Assembly (NCBI GenBank): GCA_016222805.1
Contig: JACRQG010000001.1
Location: forward strand, 35,417 to 99,416
From: Verrucomicrobiota bacterium
Lineage (GTDB): Bacteria; Verrucomicrobiota; Verrucomicrobiia; Opitutales; Opitutaceae
Direction: 5' to 3'
DNA: 64,000 nt
Shown here piece after piece: positions 28,181 to 36,700 of the stretch (its first letter is position 1; each line of letters begins with the position of its first letter). Both the position numbers and the translations under genes were made by a program. The notes under the pieces were generated by a model. That model did no database searches and was not told where the DNA came from. It saw nothing but the letters and a program-made list of their open reading frames with translations.

Positions 28181-29154
28181 AAGACATCCTCCCACCGCCG
28201 GCCGAAAAACAGCACCTCGGGCTGCAGGTCAACCCCGCGCAGATCCCGCACCCGATACCGCACCCGTCGGACGAGCGCGATCACATCGGCGGCGGTCGCA
28301 CCGCCGAGGTTCACGATGAAGTTCGCGTGCACGGGCGAGACCTGCGCCCCGCCGATCCTCTCGCCCTTCAGGCCACACTCGTCGATCAAACGGCCGGCCG
28401 ACGTGCCGGAAGGGTTCTTGAACATGCAGCCCGCGCTCGGCTCCCGGGGCTGGGTCTCGTGCCGCTTGCGCCGATAGACGTCGATCTGCCGGCCGATCGC
28501 CTCGGCCTCGATCCGCGCCGCCGGACGGAGCAACGCCCCGAGCGCCACGGCCGCATCCAGTTCCCCGCAATGCCGGTACTCCACCCGCAACGCGGCACGC
28601 GGCAGGGTCGCCAGTTCCCCGGCCAAGGAGATCACCAGCATTTTGTCGACGAGATCGAACATCCAGCCGCCCATGGCCCCGGCATTCATGCGCAGCGCCC
28701 CACCCACGCTCCCCGGGATCCCCTCGAGGAACTCGAACCCCTGCAGGCCGGCTTTCGCCGCCAGGCCACACAGGGTCTTCAGTCGCAGGCCGGCCCCCAC
28801 CCACACGCGACCGTCCTCCCGCGGCGTGAAGGCCGCCCAGTTCTCGTGAGTCAGGGCCACCACGATCCCCTCCACCCCCTCATCCGGCACGAGGAGGTTC
28901 GAGCCCCGGCCCAGGATAAACACCGGCACCTCACGACTGGTGGCCAGCCGCAAGACCGCCTGCAGGTCGGCCACCCCCGCCGGCTCGGCCAGCACCCGCG
29001 CCGCACCGCCGACGCGCAGCGTCGTCCGGGATGCCAGCGGCTCCTCGCGCGCGAGCCTCGACTCGGCCGACAGCTTGACCCGCAGATCGGCGACCAGCGC
29101 GTCCCACTCCGCCGGAGCGGCGGGTCGGGGGGGCCAGGTCGTGGTGGCGGTCAT
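28177..29154 (-). CDS. murB: UDP-N-acetylenolpyruvoylglucosamine reductase
   Basis: FAD enzyme of the second committed step in peptidoglycan precursor synthesis, forming UDP-MurNAc. The 325-residue product has FILGRGSNLLVPDEGVEG (FAD pyrophosphate loop), GIPGSVGGALRMNAGAMGG, and the C-terminal SAGCMFKNPSGTSAGRLID with the proton-donor Ser/Cys region, plus VSPVHANFIVN. murB normally follows murC. Here murC is absent and murB follows murG directly. It overlaps ddl by four bases and begins 29 bases after murG. Confidence 0.96.
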   Translation of the reverse strand: MTATTTWPPRPAAPAEWDALVADLRVKLSAESRLAREEPLASRTTLRVGGAARVLAEPAGVADLQAVLRLATSREVPVFILGRGSNLLVPDEGVEGIVVALTHENWAAFTPREDGRVWVGAGLRLKTLCGLAAKAGLQGFEFLEGIPGSVGGALRMNAGAMGGWMFDLVDKMLVISLAGELATLPRAALRVEYRHCGELDAAVALGALLRPAARIEAEAIGRQIDVYRRKRHETQPREPSAGCMFKNPSGTSAGRLIDECGLKGERIGGAQVSPVHANFIVNLGGATAADVIALVRRVRYRVRDLRGVDLQPEVLFFGRRWEDVL

Positions 29155-29183
29155 GGGGAAGCGGCGGCGTGCGGGGCCGGGCG

Positions 29184-30308
29184 TCAGGCCGGCACGGCGC
29201 CGAGCCGGGGTGGCGGGCGGTCGTCCTCGGCCAGTTGCTCGAGGTCCGCGAGCATGAGGTCGAGCGCGTTGGCGCGGTCCATCCGCTGGAGATTGGCCCG
29301 GAGCTTGCGCAGTAGCCAGTCGTTGAAGATCACGTCCAGCACCTCGGCGTGAAGCTGACCGAGCTGCGTCTGGGCGACGACGATGCCGCCGCCCTGCCGC
29401 TCGAAGAACGCGGCGTTGGCCTGCTGGTGATTGTCCGCGGCGAACGGATACGGGACGAGGATCGCCGGGGTTTCGCAGCGGATCAGTTCGGCCAGGGTGC
29501 CGGCGCCGGCCCGGGAGACGACTAGGTCGGCCGCCGACAGGAGCTCGGCCATGCGATCGCAGAACGGGAGAAACTTCGCGCGCACCGGCGCCCCCGCCCG
29601 GGTCGTGAGCACGAGGGTTTCCTCGCGGCCCTTGCCCAGCCCCGTCACGACACAGAGCTGGATGCCCTCGGCGGCCAGCATTTCGACGTGCCGCCGGGCC
29701 CAGTCGTTGAGGGAGGCCGCCCCCTGGCTGCCGCCCAGCACGACCAGCAGCCGCTGTCCGGGGTCGATCCCCAGCGCCGCGCGGGCGGCGGGAGACGCCA
29801 GCCGGCTGATCTCGCGGCGCACCGGCAGGCCGACGTGCCGGGTGGCCACGGCCCGGATGCCCGGCAGCCGGATCCCGGGCGGAAGATAGACCCGGCGGGC
29901 CAGGCGGCCGACCGTGCGCACCGCGAGGCCGGGCACCCGGTTCGACTCGTGCAGCGCAGTGGGCACCCCCTGCACCCGGGCGGCGAGGACCAGCGGGGCC
30001 GAGGTGAAGCCGCCAAAGCCCACCACCGCGGCCGGACGCAGCCGCCGAACGAGGCGCAGGCAGAACCAGAAGGCCTGTGCCTGCGTCACCACGCAGCGCA
30101 GCAGTTGCCAGGGCCGCCAGCTGAATCCCGTGCCCGGCATGCGTTCAAACCGCAGGCGGGGGTATTTGGAAATCAACCGCGCATCGACCTTCTTCTGGCT
30201 GATGAGCAACACCGGTTCATGCCCGCGATCCTCCAGGCCTTCCGCGAGGGAAATGCCCGGTGACAGGTGCCCGCCGGTGCCGCCGCACGAAATGAGATAC
30301 CGGCTCAT
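29184..30308 (-). CDS. murG: UDP-GlcNAc : lipid I GlcNAc transferase (MurG)
   Basis: Peripheral inner-membrane glycosyltransferase (GT28) that turns lipid I into lipid II. The 374-residue product begins with the family signature SCGGTGGHLSPGISLAEGL, has GFGGFTSAPLVLAA and ALHESNRVPGLA, and carries the C-terminal donor-binding block SRAGAGTLAELI with PYPFAADNHQQANA. The ATG at 30308 overlaps the ftsW stop (ATGA), indicating translational coupling. This conserved ftsW-murG pair supports both calls. Confidence 0.96.
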   Translation of the reverse strand: MSRYLISCGGTGGHLSPGISLAEGLEDRGHEPVLLISQKKVDARLISKYPRLRFERMPGTGFSWRPWQLLRCVVTQAQAFWFCLRLVRRLRPAAVVGFGGFTSAPLVLAARVQGVPTALHESNRVPGLAVRTVGRLARRVYLPPGIRLPGIRAVATRHVGLPVRREISRLASPAARAALGIDPGQRLLVVLGGSQGAASLNDWARRHVEMLAAEGIQLCVVTGLGKGREETLVLTTRAGAPVRAKFLPFCDRMAELLSAADLVVSRAGAGTLAELIRCETPAILVPYPFAADNHQQANAAFFERQGGGIVVAQTQLGQLHAEVLDVIFNDWLLRKLRANLQRMDRANALDLMLADLEQLAEDDRPPPRLGAVPA

Positions 30309-31492
30309 GCGAGCACCTCCCGCATCGAACCGGCGTTGCGTGACAGCGCGGCGCGACCCCAGGTGCGCTGGGTGTTGAGGAGGATGCCAAGCAGCATGCC
30401 CATGAGCAGGAGGTTGGAGAGGCCCGCACTGATGAACGGCAGCGACATGCCCTTGGTCGGCAGCAGTCCCGTCACCACCCCGAGGTTGATGATTGCCTGC
30501 AGGCAGATGAGCAGCAGGCAGCCGAGCACGAGGAGAAACTGGAAGAGGTTCGGAGCGCGCCGGAGGTGCAGGAGACCAGCGATGAAGATCACGGTGAACA
30601 CCGCCACCACGGCCAGCGTGAACCAGAGCCCGAGTTCCTCACCCACCACCGAGAAGATGAAGTCCGTGTGCGCCTCGGGCAGGTAGTTGAGCTGCTGGCG
30701 CCCCCGGCCGAGCCCGGCGCCCTCGGTTCCTCCCGAGGCGAAGGCCGCCAGCGCCTGGTACAGCTGGTAGGTGCGTCCGGTCTTGTTGCCTTCGACATCA
30801 AGAAAGGCGGTGAACCGCTCCAGCCGGTTCGGAATCAGCAGGAGCGTCGTGGCGAAGACCGCTGCCACGCCGGCGAGCGAGGGGAGGATGAAGCTCCAGC
30901 GCGCCCCGGCGTGGAAGAGCAGCAGCAACCCCACCGCGATCATGAGTGCCGCCGACCCCATGTCGGTCTCCAGCAGAACCAGCCCGCCAAAGGCGCCGAT
31001 GCCGAGCAACGGCCAAAGGAAACCGCGCTTGAACTCGCCGATGCGTGACTGGTTCAGCGCCAGGTAATGCGCGAGGCAGAAGACGAGCCCGAGCTTGGCA
31101 AACTCCGACACTTGGAATCGCATCGCCCCCACGCCCAGCCAGCGGCGGGAACCATTGACCCGGATGCCGATGTGCGGAATCAGCACGAGTGCCAGTAGGA
31201 ACAGGGAGATGCCGCCAATCCACCAGGCATAGCGCCGCACCTCCTCGAGGTTGAGGCGGCTGAAAAGGTAACAGAGCCCCGCCGCCACCACGACTCCGGC
31301 CACCTGTTTCGTCAGGTAGGCGTAGGGCACGGCGACCCCACGCTTGTCGATGAACCAGGCGCTGGCGCTGAAGAGGATCGTCAGGCCAAGGAAGGCCAGC
31401 GCGATGGCGCACACCACGATGACGTTGACGGGGCTGACCAGCGACGGGTGCGGCGCCCGGCGCGTGTCCTGGGGCAAGGTGTAGCCGTGCAC
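30305..31492 (-). CDS. ftsW: Peptidoglycan glycosyltransferase FtsW
   Basis: SEDS-family polymerase of the divisome. The 395-residue protein has about ten membrane helices. Visible family marks are VNGSRRWLGVGAMRFQVSEF in the loop, the GLLPTKGMSLPFISAG motif near the C-terminus, and LGRGRQQLNYLPEAHTDFIF with the conserved acidic residue of the active site. The start is a GTG at 31492 (VHGYTLPQDT). It lies 12 bases after the LysM gene and overlaps murG by four bases. RodA is the alternative, but the dcw context and the cluster partner ftsI make FtsW far more likely. Confidence 0.94.
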   Translation of the reverse strand: MHGYTLPQDTRRAPHPSLVSPVNVIVVCAIALAFLGLTILFSASAWFIDKRGVAVPYAYLTKQVAGVVVAAGLCYLFSRLNLEEVRRYAWWIGGISLFLLALVLIPHIGIRVNGSRRWLGVGAMRFQVSEFAKLGLVFCLAHYLALNQSRIGEFKRGFLWPLLGIGAFGGLVLLETDMGSAALMIAVGLLLLFHAGARWSFILPSLAGVAAVFATTLLLIPNRLERFTAFLDVEGNKTGRTYQLYQALAAFASGGTEGAGLGRGRQQLNYLPEAHTDFIFSVVGEELGLWFTLAVVAVFTVIFIAGLLHLRRAPNLFQFLLVLGCLLLICLQAIINLGVVTGLLPTKGMSLPFISAGLSNLLLMGMLLGILLNTQRTWGRAALSRNAGSMREVLA

Positions 31493-31504
31493 AGCAGCGT
31501 GGCG

Positions 31505-32404
31505 TCAGCGTTTGGGCGCGGGGGTCACCGGGCTTTCGTCCAGGCGGATGACGGGAATGATGGGCGCGGCTGGGGGCGCCGCCGGAGTCGGCTCCGGCTT
31601 GGTTTCCGCCTTGGCCGAGCCTTTGGCGGCCGCCTTGGCGGACTTGCCGGCGGTGGCCTGCCAGCCGGGGATAATCAGTTCCATCCCGGCCTGAATCTTC
31701 GCGGGATCCGAGATGTGGTTGGCGACGGCGATGTCGGACTGCCGCACGCCGTAGTTGCGGGCGATCGAGCCGAGCGTCTCACCCGACTTCACCGTGTGCT
31801 TGATGGCGTCGGCTCCGGCCCGCGCAGCCGGCGCCTCGACCGCCTTGGCGGACGCCGGGGCCGGCGTCGGAGCCGGGGTCGCGGCACCCGGCGACGACTT
31901 GGCGGGGATGAGCAGCTTCTTGCCGGGCTGGAGATTGGTGTTGGCGGCGATCCCGTTGGCGGCCGTCAGGTCGGAGACGGTCAGTTTGTGCTTCTTGGCG
32001 ATCGACCACAGGCTGTCCCCGGCCTTGACGACATACGTGGTGGCCGGGGTGACGTCCTGGACCTTCTCCGCAACCAGGGTACTGGCGACGGGCGTCCCGG
32101 GACGCGTGGGCGTGAAGCGCACGGTGGTCGCCCCCCCTCCCGCGCTCGCGGTGGCAGGGGCGTTGGGATCGAAGGTGATGGGCGCGGATGTCACGGGCGC
32201 CGGCTCCGGCGCCGACGTGTACACGCCGGCCGACGTGTTGGGCACGGAGACCGCTGGGGCCGTGGCGGCCGGGGCGGCAGTCACCGTGTCGGCTGGGACC
32301 GGAGGCGGTTTCGTGGCGGTGCTGCACCCGGGATTGGCGAAGATGAGCACGAGCGCGAAGACGTGGATGCCCACGACGATGCCGAAAATCTTCAGGATTT
32401 TCAT
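31505..32404 (-). CDS. LysM-repeat (probably lipo-) protein within the dcw cluster
   Basis: A 299-residue exported protein. The N-terminal hydrophobic helix (residues 4-24) is followed by ANPGCST, a possible but non-ideal lipobox around Cys27. Two LysM domains that bind peptidoglycan lie at about 124-167 (YVVKAGDSLWSIAKKHKLT) and 203-246 (HTVKSGETLGSIARNYGVR), joined and flanked by Pro/Ala-rich linkers. No catalytic domain is visible. It occupies the site between mraY and ftsW where most bacteria have murD. It might recognise nascent peptidoglycan at the division site; that is an inference from position. The upstream in-frame extension overlaps the small gene and mraY end. Confidence 0.85.
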   Translation of the reverse strand: MKILKIFGIVVGIHVFALVLIFANPGCSTATKPPPVPADTVTAAPAATAPAVSVPNTSAGVYTSAPEPAPVTSAPITFDPNAPATASAGGGATTVRFTPTRPGTPVASTLVAEKVQDVTPATTYVVKAGDSLWSIAKKHKLTVSDLTAANGIAANTNLQPGKKLLIPAKSSPGAATPAPTPAPASAKAVEAPAARAGADAIKHTVKSGETLGSIARNYGVRQSDIAVANHISDPAKIQAGMELIIPGWQATAGKSAKAAAKGSAKAETKPEPTPAAPPAAPIIPVIRLDESPVTPAPKR

Positions 32405-32451
32405 GATTGGATTGGTTCGAAAAGGAAAGGTGACCGCGCGGGGCGAAAAGA

Positions 32452-32664
32452 CTAGCCCGCCGTGGGTGCCGGCGGCCGCGGTGCCGCCTCGGTGGCCGCA
32501 CGGGCGCGGCGGGCGGCCCAGGCGCGCAGAAACGCCCGGTTGCCCATGACGGCTCCCGGAGCCACCGTGAAGAGCGCGGAAGGAGCGGGCGGGCGCAGCA
32601 CCGGACGGGGAACGGATGGAGCCGGAGGCGGAGCGAAGCGGTCGGGAGTGGGGAGCGGATTCAT
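32452..32664 (-). CDS. Possible small proline/alanine-rich protein
   Basis: An ATG at 32664, 11 bases after the mraY stop, opens 70 codons rich in Pro, Ala and Arg (MNPLPTPDRFAPPPAPSVPR at the start). The frame fills most of the gap between mraY and the LysM gene on the same strand. There is no obvious Shine-Dalgarno and no known motif, so composition bias in GC-rich DNA could produce this by chance. It is listed because it lies inside an otherwise gap-free operon. Confidence 0.4.
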   Translation of the reverse strand: MNPLPTPDRFAPPPAPSVPRPVLRPPAPSALFTVAPGAVMGNRAFLRAWAARRARAATEAAPRPPAPTAG

Positions 32665-32675
32665 GGTCACACGGC

Positions 32676-33791
32676 TTAGCGGATCTTGAGCGTGGCAAGG
32701 CTGGCGAGGGCACAGCCGAGGGAAAGGACCCAAAAGCGGAGCACGACCTTGGTCTCGGGCCACCCCTTCTTTTGGAAATGGTGGTGGATCGGCGCCATCA
32801 GGAAGACCCGCCGGCCTTCGCCGAACCGGCGCTTCGTGAACTTGAACCAGCCGACCTGGATCACGACCGACAGCATCTCCCAGATGAAGACCCCGCCGGC
32901 GATCACCAGGGTGAACGGCTGGTGAATCATGAACGCCATCACGCCGATGAGTCCCCCGAGCGCCAGGGAGCCGGTGTCGCCCATGAACACCTCCGCGGGA
33001 TGCGAGTTGAACCAGAGAAAGGCCATGCAGCCGCCGATCAGCGCCCCACAGATGATGGTGAGTTCGCCGGTGCCCGGCACATGGCTGATGAGGAGGTACT
33101 CGGACAGGAAGACGTGGTCCGCGAGATAGGCCATGATCGCGAAGACGATCGCCACGGTGATGGTGCAGCCGACGGCCAAGCCGTCGAGGCCGTCGGTGAG
33201 GTTGATGGCATTGCTGAACCCCACGATCCAGAGGTAGATCATCGGCAGCAGCAGCCACCAGGGCATGGGGTCGACCACGGCGTACTTGATGAACGGCACC
33301 CAGAGTTCGTGAATCTTCTCCGCGCTCTGCGGATGCCACAGGAGCACACCCAGTGCGACCAGGGTCGCCATGGTCTGCCACGCGATTTTCTCCCAGGAGG
33401 AAATCCCCGCGCGGTTCTTGTGGACAACCTTGAGGTAGTCGTCGCGAAACCCCGGCGCCGTCAGCGCGGCATATACGAACAGGCTGACCACCACCCAGAC
33501 GTTGGGCGCGGCCCAGAGCACGGCGCTGGCGAACACCGCGAAGAAGATGATCAGTCCGCCCATCGTCGGGGTGTGCTTCTTGTCAAAGTACGCGGCGCCG
33601 AGGGCACCGGTCCGGTCGTCGATGTAGCCGTGGCCGAACTTCAGCTCCCGGAACTTCGCGATCAGGCGCGGACCAATCGCAAACCCGATCAACAGGGCAG
33701 TGATCGCCGCGCCCATCGTCCGCACCGTGATGGAACCGAACAGCCGCAACGGTCCGTAGTACTCCTCGTAGTTGGCCAGGTAGCTAAGCAT
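32676..33791 (-). CDS. mraY: Phospho-N-acetylmuramoyl-pentapeptide transferase
   Basis: Integral membrane transferase that makes lipid I from UDP-MurNAc-pentapeptide and undecaprenyl phosphate. The 371-residue product has about ten helices and intact active-site blocks: DKKHTPTMGGLI, GFRDDYLKV (the Mg-binding DD), NAINLTDGLDGLA, FMGDTGSLALGG and MAPIHHHFQKKGWPE. All family catalytic aspartates are present, in contrast to the murE-like gene in the same operon. It overlaps the end of murF by eight bases and precedes the small ORF. Confidence 0.97.
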   Translation of the reverse strand: MLSYLANYEEYYGPLRLFGSITVRTMGAAITALLIGFAIGPRLIAKFRELKFGHGYIDDRTGALGAAYFDKKHTPTMGGLIIFFAVFASAVLWAAPNVWVVVSLFVYAALTAPGFRDDYLKVVHKNRAGISSWEKIAWQTMATLVALGVLLWHPQSAEKIHELWVPFIKYAVVDPMPWWLLLPMIYLWIVGFSNAINLTDGLDGLAVGCTITVAIVFAIMAYLADHVFLSEYLLISHVPGTGELTIICGALIGGCMAFLWFNSHPAEVFMGDTGSLALGGLIGVMAFMIHQPFTLVIAGGVFIWEMLSVVIQVGWFKFTKRRFGEGRRVFLMAPIHHHFQKKGWPETKVVLRFWVLSLGCALASLATLKIR

Positions 33792-35184
33792 GGGCCACCT
33801 CCCCCACCACGCCCTCCAGGGCCCGCTCGAGGGCGTACTTGCGGCTGCCCTTCACAAAGACCGCGCCCGGCCAGTCGTGCAATGCGGCCCGCACCGGCTC
33901 GAGGTCCTCCACCACCCGCACCTGCGCCCGGCCGCGCCCCTGTTCCTCCACCCCGGCGACCACGGCGGAAGCCCAGGTGCCGGTCACATACAGCTGGTCC
34001 CCGTCGCGCAGCCGCAGCCGACGGCCCAGCGCCCGATGGTGGGCCGGCGCCTCGGGTCCGAGTTCCTCCATGCAGCCGAGCACAAAGAGGCGCGGGGTCG
34101 CCACCGGCGCGATCGCGTCGAAGGTGGCCAGCGCATCCGCCATCGAGGCGGGATTGGCATTGTAGCAGTCGAGATAGAACATCCGGCCGTCGATCTCCCG
34201 CACCTCGCCCCGCAGGGCCGCGGGCCGCCAGTCGCGGAGTCGGGATTGGATCTCCTGTTCGGTCACGCCGAGCCACAGGGCGGCGCAGATCGCCAGCACC
34301 GCGTTCTGCGCCATGCCATCCGACACGCGCCGGAAGACGAACCGCCGCGGCGGCGGCGGCCCGTACGCCAGCGCGACCGCGGTTTCATCGGAGCGGTGGG
34401 TGATGGCGAAATAGACCCGGTCTTTCGGCGGCTCCGCGGGTCGCACCACCTCGGCGCGCTCCACCTCCATGCGCCGCACGCCGAGTTCCCGGAAAGGGGC
34501 GTGTTCGGCCGTCTCCCGCGAAAACACCGCCACGCCGCTGGTCCGGGTCGCCGCCGGCAGCCGCGCCTTTTCCCGCGCGACCCCCTCGATGCCCCCCAGC
34601 GCCTCCGTGTGGGCCGCCGCCACCAAGGTGATGATCGCCACGTCCGGTTCGATCATCGTGGCCAGGGCATCCATCTCCCCGGGCAGGTTGATGCCCGCCT
34701 CGATCACCGCCAGGCGATGCTGCTGCGGATCGATGCGGGTGAGCGTCAGCGGGACGCCCAGGTGGTTGTTGAAATTTCCCTCGGTGGCGATCACCCCGGC
34801 CGTCGGACCACCGAGCAGCAGGGCCAACAGGTCCTTGGTCGAAGTCTTGCCGGCGCTGCCGGAGATTCCCACGACCGGCCCGGCAAACCGCCGCCGGTGC
34901 TCCCGCGCAATCGCGTGCCAGGCGCCAACCGGATCCGCCACCACCAGTTGCGGGAGCGCGACGGCGGGATCCGGCTTTCCGACCAGCGCCGCCCCGGCCC
35001 CCGCCCGCGCCGCGGCCGCGAGGAAGTCGTGGCCATCCCGCTGCGCCGTGCGGACCGCCACAAACACCGCTCCGGGCTGGAGCTGGCGGCTGTCGAAGTG
35101 GAACGACGTCAGCGGCACCGCCGGCGGCGAAGTCCAGCGGCCACCGGTCCAGTCGGCGAGTTGCTGCGGGTCAAAGTGCGGCAC
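33784..35184 (-). CDS. murF: UDP-MurNAc-tripeptide--D-Ala-D-Ala ligase
   Basis: Cytoplasmic Mur ligase that adds D-Ala-D-Ala to the tripeptide precursor. The 466-residue product retains its catalytic sites: P-loop GSAGKTSTK at 109-117, EGNFNNHLGVPLTL, and IEAGINLPGEMDAL. It also has AREKARL, the expected site of the carbamylated lysine, and CYNANPASM (DxYNANPxSM). Start: GTG at 35184, which overlaps the end of the murE-like gene by 14 bases. It shows that the operon keeps at least one fully functional-looking Mur ligase. Confidence 0.95.
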   Translation of the reverse strand: MPHFDPQQLADWTGGRWTSPPAVPLTSFHFDSRQLQPGAVFVAVRTAQRDGHDFLAAAARAGAGAALVGKPDPAVALPQLVVADPVGAWHAIAREHRRRFAGPVVGISGSAGKTSTKDLLALLLGGPTAGVIATEGNFNNHLGVPLTLTRIDPQQHRLAVIEAGINLPGEMDALATMIEPDVAIITLVAAAHTEALGGIEGVAREKARLPAATRTSGVAVFSRETAEHAPFRELGVRRMEVERAEVVRPAEPPKDRVYFAITHRSDETAVALAYGPPPPRRFVFRRVSDGMAQNAVLAICAALWLGVTEQEIQSRLRDWRPAALRGEVREIDGRMFYLDCYNANPASMADALATFDAIAPVATPRLFVLGCMEELGPEAPAHHRALGRRLRLRDGDQLYVTGTWASAVVAGVEEQGRGRAQVRVVEDLEPVRAALHDWPGAVFVKGSRKYALERALEGVVGEVAHA

Positions 35185-36700
35185 GGCAGCCCCCCCTTTC
35201 CCCGGTTCGTGCGCCTTCCGCGAGCAGCTCGCGGGCCACCACCCGATCGTCGAACGGAAAGACGGTGTCGCCGAGTTCCTGCACGGCATCCGGCCCCTTG
35301 CCGGCCAGCAGCACGCAGTCGCCCGGCCGCGCCAGTTCCAGCGCGCAGGCGATCGCCCGGCGCCGGTCCTCGATCCACACGATTCGTCCCGGCGCCGTCA
35401 CTCCGGCCCGCATGTCCGCGAAGATGCGGGCGAGCGGCTCGGCGCGGGGATTGTCAGCCGTCGCCACCGCGAGATCCGCCCCGGCCTGCACCGCGCGCAC
35501 GACGTCCGCCCGGCGCGTGCGGTCGCCGTTGCCCGCGCAGCCAAACACCGCCAGCAGGCGGCCGGTGGTCACCTCCCGTAAATCCGCGAGCGCCTGACGG
35601 AGCCCGTCCGGGTCACCCGACCGATCCACCAGCACGGTGAAGGGCTGTCCCTGCGGCAGGCGTTCAAGGCAACCCGGCACGCCTCCCACGGAGCGAAGCG
35701 CCGCCACCACTCGCACCGGATCGCGACCGAGCGCCCACGCCGTTGCCACGGCGGCGAGCACATGGCGCACATGCGCGGAACCAATCAACTGCGACTCCAC
35801 GTCGAGCCCGCCTTCCGGCCAGACGAGGCGGAAACGCGTTCCGTCGGCCCGCAGGGAAATCGTCTCGGCGCGTACCTCCGCATCGGAGCCCCCGCCAAAG
35901 GTCACTCGCCGTCTTCCCACCTGCGCATATCCCCAGACGTCACGCGGTCCATCTCCGGCGCCGGCCCGATCTCCCACCTCCCGCGACTCGCCGCCGAGCA
36001 CCACGACGCCCGCCAGACGGAGCCCCGCCCCCTCGCCCGCTGTCGCCGTCGCCTCGTCTTCAATCACCGCCTGCCGGCAACCGGCGTCGCGCATCTGGGC
36101 CAGCATGCCCATGAGGTCGATGACTCCAGGCGTCCCGCTCAGGCAGGGTACGGTTCTCCGTCCAAGATGGTAGTGGGTGGCGCCGACGAGTCCGACCGCG
36201 CCATCACCTCCGAGCAGCTTTTGGAGCAGGTGGGCAACGCTGGTCCTGCCGGCCGCACCGCGCACCGCCACCACGTCGAGCTGCCGGTCCGGATGGCCAA
36301 AAAAACGCTGCGCCGCCCGGGCCACGGCCACCGCCACCGAAGGCACCTGCACCAGGGTCGCCCCGCCCGGCCCGAGGAGGGGCATCCGGTTGGCGACCAC
36401 GGCCACCGCGCCGCGGCGGACCGCTTCATCCACGAACCGCAGGCCATCCGCCCCCACCCCGTCCTCGGCAAAGTAGACGAAGCCCGGCCGCACGCGACGC
36501 GGGTCGGTCGCCAGCCCGGTAATCGATCGGTTGAGGACGCCGCGCGCCGCGAGTATCCCTTCCTCGGGTACGACGTCGCCGAGACGGCGGACGGCCGGAA
36601 CGCGACCCGGACTCGCCAGCGAGCGGGATCCGGGCTGGCGGGCGCGGACGGGGGCCACGGCACCCAGCCAGGGAGACGGGCAGGTCAGGTAGCCAATCAC
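35171..36700 (-). CDS. MurE-like protein lacking the catalytic motifs (probable pseudoenzyme)
   Basis: Occupies the murE slot between ftsI and murF and has 509 residues without a frame break, yet the Mur-ligase motifs are altered throughout. Walker A GTNGKT is GAAGRT (residues 148-153, Lys to Arg152). The substrate MEVSSH is IEDEATA (212-218). The DHLDYH and carbamyl-lysine stretch is reduced to VVVLGGESREVGDRAGAGDG. VDYAHTPD is VDRSGDPD (359-365) and GKGHED is GKGPDA (467-472). The ADNPRAEP segment (415-422), equivalent to the mDAP-selecting DNPR box, is kept, and the fold seems kept over all three domains. Start: GTG at 36700 with an AGGAGGT-like ribosome site, overlapping the ftsI stop. 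A real murE must exist elsewhere if this is inactive. Confidence 0.88.
   Translation of the reverse strand: MIGYLTCPSPWLGAVAPVRARQPGSRSLASPGRVPAVRRLGDVVPEEGILAARGVLNRSITGLATDPRRVRPGFVYFAEDGVGADGLRFVDEAVRRGAVAVVANRMPLLGPGGATLVQVPSVAVAVARAAQRFFGHPDRQLDVVAVRGAAGRTSVAHLLQKLLGGDGAVGLVGATHYHLGRRTVPCLSGTPGVIDLMGMLAQMRDAGCRQAVIEDEATATAGEGAGLRLAGVVVLGGESREVGDRAGAGDGPRDVWGYAQVGRRRVTFGGGSDAEVRAETISLRADGTRFRLVWPEGGLDVESQLIGSAHVRHVLAAVATAWALGRDPVRVVAALRSVGGVPGCLERLPQGQPFTVLVDRSGDPDGLRQALADLREVTTGRLLAVFGCAGNGDRTRRADVVRAVQAGADLAVATADNPRAEPLARIFADMRAGVTAPGRIVWIEDRRRAIACALELARPGDCVLLAGKGPDAVQELGDTVFPFDDRVVARELLAEGARTGERGGCRAAL

Noticed and set aside
31505..33791. A hidden murD in another frame between mraY and ftsW
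   Set aside because: I checked the frames in the gap: only the LysM protein and a small Pro-rich frame are present, with no Mur-ligase P-loop.
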